DNA from: Alkaliphilus oremlandii OhILAs
GTDB lineage: Bacteria > Bacillota > Clostridia > Peptostreptococcales > Natronincolaceae
Length of the DNA: 64,000 nt
NCBI RefSeq assembly: GCF_000018325.1
Contig: NC_009922.1
Span: 2,418,001-2,482,000, forward strand
Direction of reading: 5' to 3'
Part shown: one piece after another, positions 8,177 to 16,986 of the stretch
How positions within the stretch are numbered: the first letter of the stretch is position 1
Layout of the letters: each line of letters starts with the position of its first letter
Notes under the pieces: model-generated
Seen by the model: the letters and a program-made list of their open reading frames with translations, nothing else
The model's database searches: none
What the model was told of the DNA's origin: nothing
Position numbers and translations under genes: made by a program

Positions 8177-10338
8177 TAATTTCTTCCTTTCTTAGCCTCC
8201 CTAAACAATGATTGCATTCCCTTAAGGATCATCTCTAGTATCACAATATAGACAATACCTAAAATAATTCCTATACCTAAAGAATATACAGTTCGCATAA
8301 AGGATAAGTATATTGGTGTTCTCAAATGGCTAAAGGTATTCGCAATAGAGGTTTGACCAATAATCGCTCCGAGCCCTGCTCCAAAAATAAATAAAGTGGA
8401 TCTTTTTGTAGCAAAATAAATTGCCGCCATCAGTGCAGGGAATGCAATTAGAAACTCTTTATTCCTAGGTCTTGCTATCAGCTTTTCCTCTAATATATTT
8501 CTTGCCATAATTTCAAGAGTCGATGGCTGAATATTGGTTTCATGGCCAGTTCTAGCAATATAAATATATCCAGCCACTAACACAACGGCGCCCAACAAGA
8601 CATAAATTACTTTGATATCCTCAAATAAAAGCTTCTTCATATCTTCCAGTGTTAAATTCGGTTCTTTTTTCTCTTTGCCTTTATACCCAAAATAAGCTAA
8701 ATAGATTGCAACATATAGAGCAATTGGTAACATCTGGCTAAATTTTACACCTCTAAATATATCCATCTCCAATAAGAATTCTGTATTGGAAAGAATTCCT
8801 GCAATAAAGAACGCTCCAATTAAAGAAATTCCACTGGCAGTTAACAAGGTTTTGATAGCGATTCCTATGGTACTGAATAAAGAATCGCTTTTTTGAGGAT
8901 CATAGAAATATTTTTTACATTCTTTACATAGCCATGCAATGGCTAAAGAAGGAAATACAATGGATGCACCAAGGGCCATGATCTTTTCCATCAATTGGGG
9001 TTTTACAAAATATGCAGCAGGCACCAGCAGTAATCCCAGCACCAACAAGATATCTTTTAATTTCTTATGTCCGCTAAACAGATGAGAAAGTAACAGGATA
9101 GCAGCGGCAACTACGCCCCAACCAATTACAGTCTGTTTTGCCAATCGTACACGATTCGGTGCGAAAGGTTCACTTCGTCCAATGGTTATACCATGCTCAG
9201 AAATTCTACCTTCAAATCGTTCAAACATTTTTTCATATTCATCAAAATTTGTAACGTAAGATATTTTATTTTCTTTAAATGGCTTGAAGTATACCAATCT
9301 GACATTTCTTTCCGTTACTGCTCTATATAGGGTGTTTTCGATTTCCTCCGCACCTTCATAATCATATGCTTTAAATTTTTCCTGAATATACGGCCATATG
9401 GAGAAAATCCTTACAGCGTTATAGTCTAAGGCTCTGGTTAACTCATCGATTCCTTCCTGCTCCAAATGTCCCCTTTGAACGGAAGATTCTACTAGACCCA
9501 CCATGATATTTTGCTCTTGCATGTACTTTGTTGTAAGGTCACTATAATTTGGGTATCCTAAAATAACATTGCCCGTAAATATAAATGCTGGGGGTATGAT
9601 TTTATATGTTTCAAAATCCTGGAATAATGCAATAATATACTGATCCATTGTCCATGGGCTATAGTTTGACGGTCTTGCAAATACCTCTAATCCACTGTCC
9701 TTAATCAAGTTGATCTTCTCTGGATCAAATCCTAACCCAATCTTGATCAGCTTCGATGTATATGGATTCTGCTTCAAGCCTACGCCCTTATCGTTTACGT
9801 CTGAAAAGGTCTTTGGGTGATAAACGGTATCGTATATATCTCCCTTTAGAAGAATTAGATACTTTCCATCATCCGATAAAATTTGAAATAAATCTTTGCT
9901 GTATCGACTTTCTAGTCCATTCTGTATAAATTTGAAGCTATCTTCTGATTCTGTAGCAACTAATACATCATATTTCGTAATCTTATCCTTAATAGTTTCT
10001 TCTAAATCTCCTAAATAATTCTTTACCTCCATATTATTTTGCAGCACTTCCCAGCCCATGATCGCATGGACATCTTTATTGTCATAGATCATGGATTCAA
10101 TGGTCTCTTCAAGAAGACCTACATACTGAACACCAAATTTACTGAAATTGCTGAACCACCAGCTCAGCTCATGGTCTGACTGCATTGCCATCTCATTCAT
10201 TTCGTCATAATCTAAAACAATATCCACCACTTTATTCTGATTTTCAATTCCATATCGTTGAAATATTGTTGTGGCTAATACAATGATACTTAAAAGAATG
10301 ATCAGGATCTCTTTTTTATCTTTTATCTTTTTTATCAT
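8176..10338 (-). CDS. DUF5693 family polytopic membrane protein
   Basis: A 720-residue protein of the DUF5693 family, regularly found upstream of csaB in Clostridia. One N-terminal membrane segment (about 11-28) precedes a large probably extracytoplasmic region (about 30-405) containing ARPSNYSPW and AVRIFSIWPYIQEKFKAYDYEG, where a TIM-barrel-like fold is possible. The C-terminal third holds about eight membrane segments (405-715). The function is not known. Position at the head of the csaB-tagA operon suggests a job in making or exporting the pyruvylated wall polymer. Start supported by GTAGGTG. Confidence 0.75.
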   Translation of the reverse strand: MIKKIKDKKEILIILLSIIVLATTIFQRYGIENQNKVVDIVLDYDEMNEMAMQSDHELSWWFSNFSKFGVQYVGLLEETIESMIYDNKDVHAIMGWEVLQNNMEVKNYLGDLEETIKDKITKYDVLVATESEDSFKFIQNGLESRYSKDLFQILSDDGKYLILLKGDIYDTVYHPKTFSDVNDKGVGLKQNPYTSKLIKIGLGFDPEKINLIKDSGLEVFARPSNYSPWTMDQYIIALFQDFETYKIIPPAFIFTGNVILGYPNYSDLTTKYMQEQNIMVGLVESSVQRGHLEQEGIDELTRALDYNAVRIFSIWPYIQEKFKAYDYEGAEEIENTLYRAVTERNVRLVYFKPFKENKISYVTNFDEYEKMFERFEGRISEHGITIGRSEPFAPNRVRLAKQTVIGWGVVAAAILLLSHLFSGHKKLKDILLVLGLLLVPAAYFVKPQLMEKIMALGASIVFPSLAIAWLCKECKKYFYDPQKSDSLFSTIGIAIKTLLTASGISLIGAFFIAGILSNTEFLLEMDIFRGVKFSQMLPIALYVAIYLAYFGYKGKEKKEPNLTLEDMKKLLFEDIKVIYVLLGAVVLVAGYIYIARTGHETNIQPSTLEIMARNILEEKLIARPRNKEFLIAFPALMAAIYFATKRSTLFIFGAGLGAIIGQTSIANTFSHLRTPIYLSFMRTVYSLGIGIILGIVYIVILEMILKGMQSLFREAKKGRN

Positions 10339-10365
10339 ATTTGCACCTACTTTCTAGAAATATAT

Positions 10366-10403
10366 CCAATAAAATGACTTCCATTTTATTGAAATAGGAA
10401 GTC
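10366..10403 (-). terminator. probable terminator hairpin
   Basis: A GACTTCC/GGAAGTC stem with a 14-base AT-rich loop is followed on the minus strand by ATTTTATTGG, 14 bases past the stop of the small exported protein gene. It separates that gene from the DUF5693-csaB operon. Confidence 0.5.
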
Positions 10404-10416
10404 TATTTTATGTATT

Positions 10417-10905
10417 TTACTTTAGAGTATATGTTCCCTTCACTAGCAGAAAGGCATCTGTTAATGCCAGTGCTCCTCTTCCATCGGATCTTGGTATAAT
10501 CAACAGATGATTTGGTGAAATTTTTTCTCCCTGCTGTAAATCTTTAGCTGCCGTTACGTCTGTCAGCCCTCCTAACGAGCTGATAATGGCAGTAACTTCA
10601 CCAGATCTTAGGATAACTTCTGTGCCTTCACCTGCAATTAGACTTTGTCCACTTTTCATCTCTACCACTTGAAATGATCCATTTCCTGCATAACCTGGCT
10701 GTCCTGACGGATTTCCAAAAGAAGTTTTTTGATCTATGTAATCCTTTAATTGATTTAATTTCAGGTCCACATAAGATAGTGTAACTAACGGATCTGTTTG
10801 TGAACCTGGATCCTTCGTTGAAGCACTAACAATCTGACCTGCCGTAATTAAAGAAAGTGTTATTATAACAGTAGAAAAAATATATCCTTTAGATTTTCTC
10901 TTCAA
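10417..10905 (-). CDS. small exported protein of unknown function
   Basis: About 162 residues from a TTG start (MKRKSKGYIF...). An ATG 18 bases further upstream opens the same frame, but the bases right after it read AAGGAG and make a better ribosome site for the TTG, eight bases away. The N-terminus has a basic stretch and a hydrophobic core ending in IVSASTK, a signal peptide. The mature part has a Gly/Pro-rich stretch (NPSGQPGYAGNGS) and a compact C-terminal half (about 80-160: LIAGEGTEVILRSG, GGLTDVTAAKDL, HLLIIPRSDGRG). I have seen this second half in clostridial proteins without a known role. No catalytic motif seen. Confidence 0.65.
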   Translation of the reverse strand: MKRKSKGYIFSTVIITLSLITAGQIVSASTKDPGSQTDPLVTLSYVDLKLNQLKDYIDQKTSFGNPSGQPGYAGNGSFQVVEMKSGQSLIAGEGTEVILRSGEVTAIISSLGGLTDVTAAKDLQQGEKISPNHLLIIPRSDGRGALALTDAFLLVKGTYTLK

Positions 10906-11020
10906 ACCTACCATCTCCTTCATAATTTAAATTGTACTCCAATTACACATGATTTTCTCATATTCTTTTCATATTATACTACAATAATACTGATAATGGA
11001 AGAATACAATCGGCACCCAA

Positions 11021-11053
11021 AATAAAAAAGACCTAAGTTTCCTTAAGTCTTTT
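11021..11053 (-). terminator. intrinsic terminator of the acpS-alr-mazEF block
   Basis: On the minus strand a stem AAGACTTAAG with one mismatch and GAAA loop is followed by CTTTTTTATT, 16 bases after the mazF stop. Confidence 0.75.
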
Positions 11054-11068
11054 CAGCATTTTAAGTCT

Positions 11069-11428
11069 TTAGAATTCGATTAAACCGAGACTAATTAATA
11101 AGGCCTCATTTACTTTCTCCATAATATCATCTGTTACATGGCCGACTTTTTCCTCCAAACGCCTTTTATCAATGGTTCGAATTTGCTCAAGTAACAAAAC
11201 TGAATCCTTTGGTAATCCATAATCAGAGGATTTAATTTCAACGTGGGTTGGAAGCTTGGCTTTATTGATTTGCGAAGTAATAGCAACTACGATAATGGTA
11301 GGACTATATCGGTTTCCTATATCATTCTGTATGATTAATACAGGCCTTACTCCCCCTTGCTCCGAGCCGATAACAGGGCTTAGATCCGCATAAAAGATAT
11401 CTCCTCTTTTTATAATCACTTTACTCAC
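11069..11428 (-). CDS. mazF: type II toxin, MazF/PemK (EndoA) endoribonuclease
   Basis: A 119-residue MazF-family mRNA interferase: IKRGDIFYADLSPVIGSEQGGVRPVLIIQNDIGNRYSPTIIV, VAITSQ, LPTHVEI and LLEQIRTIDKRRL are the standard blocks, including the conserved RxxLI/Q and EQIRTID parts of the active site and RNA groove. In Bacillus the homologue EndoA cuts single-stranded RNA at UACAU; the exact site here cannot be read. The start overlaps the antitoxin stop by eight bases. Location after alr is the usual Firmicutes arrangement, so this is probably a conserved chromosomal locus and not a recently acquired plasmid-type module. Confidence 0.93.
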   Translation of the reverse strand: MSKVIIKRGDIFYADLSPVIGSEQGGVRPVLIIQNDIGNRYSPTIIVVAITSQINKAKLPTHVEIKSSDYGLPKDSVLLLEQIRTIDKRRLEEKVGHVTDDIMEKVNEALLISLGLIEF

Positions 11429-11696
11429 ACTCCGCCATTCTCGCCTCGTAGGTTTCTAACGAAGACATATCTAAACTTAGTCCAAGCTCGGCCAATGCCA
11501 GATTGATTACTCCCATCTCTTGATAGCCTCTCTTCATCTGCTCTCTCAGTTCCATTTTATTTCTCTCCCGAATGTATAGTTTCATTGCTTCACGAATAAA
11601 CTCGCTTCTATTTGTCTTTTCCATAGAAACAATATTATCTACCTCTTGTAAAAGACTATCAGGAAGGCTTATCATAATTCTTTTTGAATCGGCCAT
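11421..11696 (-). CDS. ribbon-helix-helix antitoxin (EndoAI/MazE-type)
   Basis: A 91-residue CopG-type protein. The N-terminal RHH reads KRIMISLPDSLLQEVDNIVSMEKTNRSEFIREAMKLYIRE, giving the beta strand and two helices that bind DNA as a dimer. The acidic, Leu-rich C-terminus (ALAELGLSLDMSSLETYEARMAECE) fits the toxin-binding tail. It directly precedes and overlaps mazF, and in related loci it represses its own promoter. The ribosome site is AGGAGGTG. Confidence 0.9.
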   Translation of the reverse strand: MADSKRIMISLPDSLLQEVDNIVSMEKTNRSEFIREAMKLYIRERNKMELREQMKRGYQEMGVINLALAELGLSLDMSSLETYEARMAECE

Positions 11697-11792
11697 TGTG
11701 CACCTCCTAAAAGTATTGAAGGAAAATCCTATGATAGTATAAGTCTTTCATTATTTACAGAAAATTATACTTGGTCACAAAAATCTATACTC

Positions 11793-12965
11793 CTATATTA
11801 GCAAAATATCCTTAATGTGTACAATACTATTATTTTCCATGTACACCCTCGGAACACGCTTTCCTAGCATACATACAATTTCGTAATTAATGGTACCCAG
11901 CTTGTTTGCAATATCATCAATACTCAATCCACTTTCTCTATCATTGCTATAAAGCGTAACCTCATCTCCTGGTTCAACATCTAAGCCCGTAGCATTGGCC
12001 ATACATTGATCCATACAAATCCGGCCAACCAGCGGTATTTTGTTGCCTTTTACGATGGCTTCTGCCTTTCCAGACATCATTCGGGTATAGCCATCTGCAT
12101 ATCCGATCGGCATTGTAATAATTTTTTCATCGCCTGAAGTGGTATACTTTAATCCATAGCTGATCCCTCTATCTTTAGTAAGGGTTTTTACATGGGATAT
12201 TTTAGCCTTTAACTCCATTACTTGTTTTAACTCAATTCTGGATTTATCCACATCATCCGATGGATATAAGCCATAAAGTATGATTCCTGGTCTTACCATA
12301 TCTAAGTTCATTTCAGGTAGATCCATAATTGCAGCACTGTTGGAAACATGCTTAATTGGTATTGGACACCCTTCCTGCTCTAACTTCTTTACAAAGTCCA
12401 TAAATGTATGGAATTGTTGGTAGGTATACGCCTTGTCCCGATCATCTGCTGCAGCGAAATGTGTAAAAATGCCTTCAATCGTTAGGTTCGGTAGGTTAAA
12501 TATTTTTTTAATATCATGAATCGCCTCTTCATTCGGTTGGAATCCCAATCGAGACATACCAGTGTCTATTTTTAAATGAAGGGTCATCTTCTGATTCTTT
12601 TGCTTTGCAGCATTAGAAAATTCAAGGGCTTGATCATAGGAATATACGGTTTGGGTAATATTGTTGTCCAAAATCAATTCTCCTTGATGCTCAGGGGTAT
12701 ATCCCAAAACCATAATTGGCACTTCATACCCTGATTTTCTCAAGGCTACTGCCTCACTTAAGGTAGCCACTGCAATTCTATCGGCACCATTTTCAAGCAA
12801 TGTTTTTGCAATTTCAGCAGCGCCATGACCGTATCCATCGGCCTTTATCACAGCACATACAATCGTATCTTTTTTCACGATGTTCTTTATGGCATGGATA
12901 TTATGCTTCAAATGGTCTAAATTAATCTCAGCCCAGACAGGTCTTAAATTTTCTTTTGTTATCAT
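11793..12965 (-). CDS. alr: alanine racemase
   Basis: A 390-residue PLP enzyme that interconverts L- and D-alanine for peptidoglycan. The PLP lysine is in AVIKADGYGHGA (near residue 41), HLKIDTGMSRLGF follows, and the catalytic Tyr region reads GISYGLKYTT; the C-terminal beta domain carries GYADGYTRMMSG and VGRICMDQC. Length is normal. GGAGGATACCA precedes the ATG. It lies between acpS and the antitoxin gene. In many Firmicutes a germination-related alr exists as well; the position next to acpS and mazEF argues for the housekeeping copy. Confidence 0.96.
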   Translation of the reverse strand: MITKENLRPVWAEINLDHLKHNIHAIKNIVKKDTIVCAVIKADGYGHGAAEIAKTLLENGADRIAVATLSEAVALRKSGYEVPIMVLGYTPEHQGELILDNNITQTVYSYDQALEFSNAAKQKNQKMTLHLKIDTGMSRLGFQPNEEAIHDIKKIFNLPNLTIEGIFTHFAAADDRDKAYTYQQFHTFMDFVKKLEQEGCPIPIKHVSNSAAIMDLPEMNLDMVRPGIILYGLYPSDDVDKSRIELKQVMELKAKISHVKTLTKDRGISYGLKYTTSGDEKIITMPIGYADGYTRMMSGKAEAIVKGNKIPLVGRICMDQCMANATGLDVEPGDEVTLYSNDRESGLSIDDIANKLGTINYEIVCMLGKRVPRVYMENNSIVHIKDILLI

Positions 12966-12995
12966 TGGTATCCTCCTATTTTGTTATGATATTTA

Positions 12996-13364
12996 CTATA
13001 TGGCAATAGCTTGTGCTACAGCATTACTTTTATTATGTGAAATGGATATTAAAATTTGCTCAATATGCATACTGTCCGCTAGAGTTTTGGCGTTATTGTG
13101 AAGCTCTACATAGGGCTTTCCTAAGGAATCCTTTAATATCTCGATATCCTTCCACTTCATATTTCTTATGCCAGTCCCTAGGGCCTTAGCTGTGGCCTCT
13201 TTGGCAGCAAAATGCCCCGCAATAGTCTCCATGATATTATTTTTTTCTTCAAATAGGCGCTGCTCATTCAATGTGAAAATACGATCCATAAAACCATTGT
13301 TTTTAGATATTGCTTGTCCGATTCGATCAATTTCAATAATATCAATTCCGATTCCCTTAATCAT
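12996..13364 (-). CDS. acpS: holo-[acyl-carrier-protein] synthase
   Basis: A 122-residue phosphopantetheinyl transferase that loads 4'-phosphopantetheine from CoA onto apo-ACP. GIGIDIIEIDRI near the N-terminus and HFAAKEATAKALGTGI in the middle supply the Mg-binding Asp and Glu and the catalytic-type Lys; the C-terminal ISISHNKSNAVAQAIA strand is normal. The ATG was chosen because AGAGGTG stands six bases before it; a GTG three codons upstream falls inside that ribosome site. The gene precedes alr; nnrD, often found between the two, is absent here. Confidence 0.94.
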   Translation of the reverse strand: MIKGIGIDIIEIDRIGQAISKNNGFMDRIFTLNEQRLFEEKNNIMETIAGHFAAKEATAKALGTGIRNMKWKDIEILKDSLGKPYVELHNNAKTLADSMHIEQILISISHNKSNAVAQAIAI

Positions 13365-13433
13365 ACTTTTCACCTCTTATAATACTATCATATCACTTTC
13401 TTTATATTTTTTAAATCTTTAAATAATTCAACA

Positions 13434-13487
13434 TAAAAAACAAGTGTAATTGTAGAACACCTTGATTCGGTGAACTCGATTACACTT
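13434..13487 (-). terminator. terminator hairpin after the coiled-coil gene
   Basis: An AAGTGTAAT/ATTACACTT outer stem with an inner hairpin (CACCTTGATTCGGTG) is followed on the minus strand by GTTTTTTATG. It separates the coiled-coil gene from acpS. Confidence 0.7.
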
Positions 13488-13557
13488 TCGTTATATCACT
13501 TTTTCAGCAGAAGTAATTTTTTATCGTCTGATCCTTCTTTAAAACACAATGGCCTTC

Positions 13558-14172
13558 TTAATCTTCAAAAAACTTGATATCCAGTTGTTCTATCTCATCA
13601 GGTCCAATAATGGAGTGGAGCAGCGAATATATAACTTGGACCTTTTTTTCTAGCGATTCCTTCTCGTCCCGATATTCACCAAGTTTTTCTCTTAATCGTT
13701 CAATTTCTTCATCTACAGTTTTCAGTCTAGATTGGGTGGTATTAATCTCCGCATAAGATACCTTGGCTGTGGCCTTTAATAACTCCAGATTTACATGTTC
13801 TATTTTTTCTGGATATATTTCTAGTTCCTCTAACAATTGATCGATTTCTTCATTTAAAGCATTGATTTCATTTTTTGCATCTTCAATACTAGAAACTTGA
13901 ACCTCTTCCCCTTTGCTATTTAAGAGATCCGATAAGTGGATGATTTTATTCATAAGAACTCGTTTTTTCTCTTTGTTCACTCGTAATTTATCCTGCGCTT
14001 GTTTTTGTTCGATCAATAGCTTCTCCAGTTCCTTACTGAGATTCTCCATAGACTTATTCATATTATTATTGTATAAACTTCTCCAATGCTTATTATAAAG
14101 TAAAATCGGTATTCTGTTCTTTTTCATTACTTTATTTGCAAAATTTATAGAAGCAGCTTTTTTAAAAAACAT
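13558..14172 (-). CDS. coiled-coil protein of unknown function
   Basis: A 204-residue soluble protein rich in Lys, Glu and Leu. From about residue 38 to 195 nearly the whole chain shows heptad spacing of Leu/Ile (NLSKELEKLLIEQKQAQDKL, INALNEEIDQLLEELEIY, LKTVDEEIERLREKLGEY), so it should be a long coiled coil. The N-terminal 35 residues are basic. No enzyme motif or signal peptide. AGAGGTCAATATCT supports the ATG. It is transcribed alone, divergently from the lipoprotein gene at 14346. I do not recognise the family. Confidence 0.6.
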   Translation of the reverse strand: MFFKKAASINFANKVMKKNRIPILLYNKHWRSLYNNNMNKSMENLSKELEKLLIEQKQAQDKLRVNKEKKRVLMNKIIHLSDLLNSKGEEVQVSSIEDAKNEINALNEEIDQLLEELEIYPEKIEHVNLELLKATAKVSYAEINTTQSRLKTVDEEIERLREKLGEYRDEKESLEKKVQVIYSLLHSIIGPDEIEQLDIKFFED

Positions 14173-14345
14173 AGATATTGACCTCTTTTCTCCTTAAAAC
14201 ATATGGTATGATGCATACGATTGCCTATTATTAATTTCGGTAATTTCACTTAAAATCCTTCTAGTATTATTTTACTATTTTAGGCACCATTATTTATGTA
14301 ATGTTTTTTCTAATATTGGTAAACCTATAGTAGAGGTGATTTTCT

Positions 14346-15353
14346 ATGATTCATTTTTGCAGAAAAAATTATAATAAGATTATGCCAATATTCATCATCC
14401 TATTTATTTTAACCGGTTGTAGCAATAACCTAAAAAAACCAAATCCGAATTCCAATGAAGTTTCCATGCCGAAGCTACCGAAGGTTTTATCTGAAATAGA
14501 AGAAGACATACTTAAGGTTTTATATGATATGGATACTATATCTGGCATAGAAGAAGCACTGAAGCAAAAAAAGCTGGAGGATGAAAAAGCTCATAAAAAT
14601 CTTACCGTTGAAGTACAGCAAAGTAAAGAAATTAAAGATGAAAAAAAAGCAGAGGCCAAAGAAGAAAAATCTAAAAAAGAAGATTCAAAGGAAACTGAAG
14701 GCTCTGAAAAAATAGACCTAAAGGTTCTAGTGACCAAGGATCAGATTATCATTCCTCTTTTGGATGCTTCTGATATACACAGTAGCTTTATTAATATACC
14801 TACTCTCCCAAGGAATATTGACGAGGTTTGGAGTAAAATTAATGCCACCGTTACTGAAATTCATACTAAGTGGAATAGTTTAGAAGCTCAATTAGTATCG
14901 GTCAATATATCCTACAAAAAATGTGAAGAATTTGAAGCAATATTGGATAATTTTACATTAGCGATTATGAATAGAGAAGTGCTACCAAGCCTTAAGCTAG
15001 GAAATGAGCTTACGAGAATAACCTCTGATTTTAGAAACTATTTCAATGGAAACCATAGTCATAATATCTATGGCATGTATTACCACATTAGAGGTTCTAT
15101 TTTATTTGCAGCATCTAATAATTATTTGGGAGCATTAGAGCATTTAAATGAAGCTAGCAAGCTAAGTACTTCTTTAAGACAAAATTTAACGAAACAGGAA
15201 GAGCAGGATACGCTACAGAAGCTGGATCTTTCCATTGAGGATTTAAGAAAACAATTGTCCGATGAAAATTTCTATTTGAGTCAAGTAAAGGCCCCTATTG
15301 TTATTAAAAATATTAAACTAGCAGAGGATGTATTTAAGACACAAATTCGATAG
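14346..15353 (+). CDS. lipoprotein of unknown function
   Basis: A 335-residue exported lipoprotein. The signal peptide ends in LTGC, so Cys25 or thereabouts is the lipidated residue. Residues about 75-125 are an extremely charged Lys/Glu linker (KEIKDEKKAEAKEEKSKKED), and the C-terminal part (130-330) is alpha-helical with repeated Leu spacing, perhaps a helical bundle. No catalytic motif seen. AGAGGTGATTTTCT precedes the ATG and a good terminator follows 36 bases after the stop, so it is a single-gene unit. Confidence 0.65.
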   Translation: MIHFCRKNYNKIMPIFIILFILTGCSNNLKKPNPNSNEVSMPKLPKVLSEIEEDILKVLYDMDTISGIEEALKQKKLEDEKAHKNLTVEVQQSKEIKDEKKAEAKEEKSKKEDSKETEGSEKIDLKVLVTKDQIIIPLLDASDIHSSFINIPTLPRNIDEVWSKINATVTEIHTKWNSLEAQLVSVNISYKKCEEFEAILDNFTLAIMNREVLPSLKLGNELTRITSDFRNYFNGNHSHNIYGMYYHIRGSILFAASNNYLGALEHLNEASKLSTSLRQNLTKQEEQDTLQKLDLSIEDLRKQLSDENFYLSQVKAPIVIKNIKLAEDVFKTQIR

Positions 15354-15389
15354 CCGCCTCCTTAGAATTCAAAATCTTTTTAAATAAAT

Positions 15390-15430
15390 AAGGAAGTATA
15401 CGATTTTTAATGTATACTTCCTTATTTTTT
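15390..15430 (+). terminator. strong intrinsic terminator
   Basis: AAGGAAGTATAC and its perfect complement (12 bp) with a 10-base loop are followed by TTATTTTTTATTT. It ends the lipoprotein transcript and, with an A/T-rich left flank, may serve the convergent membrane-protein operon as well. Confidence 0.85.
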
Positions 15431-15501
15431 ATTTCACATAAGGTTTTAATATTAATCATTATCAAGAAATACATTCCATAGAATGGCCCACATACAGAAC
15501 G

Positions 15502-15939
15502 CTAATAATTTTCTGTCTTTATTTTATGTCTGGGAATTTCTTTTGTTGCACATATTTCTTTATTTACAGTAGCGTTAAATATCTTTTTAATGCCCATCCA
15601 TGTAAAACATGAAATGGCTGCCATGGTTCCTAGTTTGCCGCCCACACCTACATATGTCGTCGTCGCTAAAAGAAATATGGTCCCTACAATAATTCCAATG
15701 GCCACCATCTCCAATATATGGGGTATATTTTTTTTAGAGATCATTCCAGCATAGGCTCCAGTAGTTGCTACGACAGCTAAAGTTTTTCCTATTTCTGGAT
15801 GGATATAGGGAAAAATGATTCCAGAAAGAAGTGTGACGACAGCAGCACCCATAACAGCTCCTTTATTTAAATGGATACTAATCCAATAGGCAGATACAGA
15901 GCCCATAACACCAGCGAATAAAATCCATAAAGTATTCAT
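15502..15939 (-). CDS. small polytopic membrane protein, paralogue of its upstream neighbour
   Basis: A 145-residue protein with four probable membrane segments and a short basic tail (KEIPRHKIKTENY). It shares a pattern with the preceding 119-residue protein: GAV/GAI-type segment, IFP or IFLP, a T..YAGM or SFVGM turn, IP, then VG..VG.I..L and Y.G.GGK.GT.AA. That suggests an ancient tandem duplication and perhaps a heteromeric membrane complex. No known transporter motif is visible. AAGGAGGGATGTAA precedes the ATG. Last gene of a three-gene operon. Confidence 0.65.
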   Translation of the reverse strand: MNTLWILFAGVMGSVSAYWISIHLNKGAVMGAAVVTLLSGIIFPYIHPEIGKTLAVVATTGAYAGMISKKNIPHILEMVAIGIIVGTIFLLATTTYVGVGGKLGTMAAISCFTWMGIKKIFNATVNKEICATKEIPRHKIKTENY

Positions 15940-15955
15940 TTACATCCCTCCTTAT

Positions 15956-16315
15956 CTAGCCAAATAACGTCATGATTATTTTAGTAATTAAAGTTGCAGT
16001 AGCCGCTGTTGTTCCGCCTTTTCCCCCAAATCCTGCGTAGATCTCCTTTGTTAAAGAGATGATAGCACCAACGATGAAGCCGCCTACAATGGCCCAATTT
16101 AAGGAGGGGATGACTTCAGCACTGGACATCCCTACAAAGGATGATGTAAATACAGCTCCCGCTAAGGTAGTAGGAAGAAATATAGCTCCCATTACGCCCA
16201 CTAAGCCATTTGCTATTATTGCACCATACCCCATTTTATGATTCATATACCAAGTAAGAGCCGCACTGATCACAGAGAGGATCACTATATTTCTATTATT
16301 TTCTTTGATTTCCAC
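15956..16315 (-). CDS. small polytopic membrane protein, paralogue of its downstream neighbour
   Basis: About 119 residues from a GTG start. The ATG two codons upstream is only two bases from the AGGAGG ribosome site, whereas the GTG is eight bases away. Four membrane segments: VILSVISAALTWYM, IIANGLVGVMGAIFLP, NWAIVGGFIVGAIISL and TAATATLITKIIMTLF. The loop YAGFGGKGGT matches YVGVGGKLGT of the next gene. Function unknown; the pair could form a heterodimer like other small paired membrane proteins, but that is inference. Confidence 0.65.
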   Translation of the reverse strand: MEIKENNRNIVILSVISAALTWYMNHKMGYGAIIANGLVGVMGAIFLPTTLAGAVFTSSFVGMSSAEVIPSLNWAIVGGFIVGAIISLTKEIYAGFGGKGGTTAATATLITKIIMTLFG

Positions 16316-16490
16316 TACCATTACCTCCTACAAAGATTTCTTTAAAGTGGTCCGTCAATCCAATAAAATAAAAAAAACCGAAACCTATCAATAGAATTTT
16401 ACAAGGTATATTATTTGTTCGATGAAAAGAATTTACCAAAAGCAAACTTCCCGTCAAAATAAATAAACAGAAACCAATGAATTTTCTCAT
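16296..16490 (-). CDS. small two-helix membrane protein
   Basis: A 64-residue protein with two hydrophobic segments (FIGFCLFILTGSLLLVNSF and ILLIGFGFFYFIGLTDHF) and a hydrophilic tail. The ribosome site AGGAGGGATGAATT is good. It overlaps the next gene by about 20 bases, so translation is probably coupled. It appears to be the first gene of the three-gene membrane operon. No family recognised. Confidence 0.55.
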   Translation of the reverse strand: MRKFIGFCLFILTGSLLLVNSFHRTNNIPCKILLIGFGFFYFIGLTDHFKEIFVGGNGSGNQRK

Positions 16491-16946
16491 AATTCATCCC
16501 TCCTAATGAATAAGTTTCAGTATGCAAATATCCACCCCTGTGTAGAAGTATGAAATCAAAAAATCTATTCCTTAATTTACCTGATCTCTTCCATGTTTTC
16601 GCAAAAAATCTCATATTTTATTATCTGTTTTAAAATTCTAAAAAATGTATTTTTTCAGAAATATAAATTCATTTATTGTTAAATAAGTATCAATATTTAT
16701 TTTTTCTATACGATTATCTACCATGCATTACATATTCTTTTCAGTGAACATTATCGATTCTATTTCTCCAAGTTCACTCAGAACCCTTGAAAATTAATTT
16801 ATATAGAACATTATTCTTAAAATTTCTATCCTATATTCTATTATATCCCCTTTTCATTAAAAACGAAACAGTATATTTCTTACAACACACCAACATTTTA
16901 TGGTTAATATTTTAACAATTTCAACTTCTTGTTCTCTATCAATTTA
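16491..16946. other. AT-rich intergenic stretch without a recognisable gene
   Basis: About 450 bases, very AT-rich, between the small-membrane operon and the selenoprotein terminator. The open stretch of 67 codons on the minus strand here lacks a ribosome site and has no protein-like pattern. I could not place a convincing promoter for the membrane operon, though it must lie here. Confidence 0.4.
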
Positions 16947-16982
16947 ATAAAAAAAGTAGAAAATCTTAGTTTTCTACTTTTT
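16947..16982 (-). terminator. intrinsic terminator after the mod-selenoprotein operon
   Basis: A perfect 11-bp stem (AAAGTAGAAAA and complement), six-base loop and, on the minus strand, TTTTTTTATT. It begins four bases after the stop of the UGA-containing gene, which supports that the gene really ends there. Confidence 0.85.
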
Positions 16983-16986
16983 CATC

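Noticed and set aside
16411..16614. Minus-strand open frame of 67 codons upstream of the small membrane operon
   Set aside because: No ribosome site, overlaps the better-supported 64-residue gene in another frame, and lacks a protein-like pattern.
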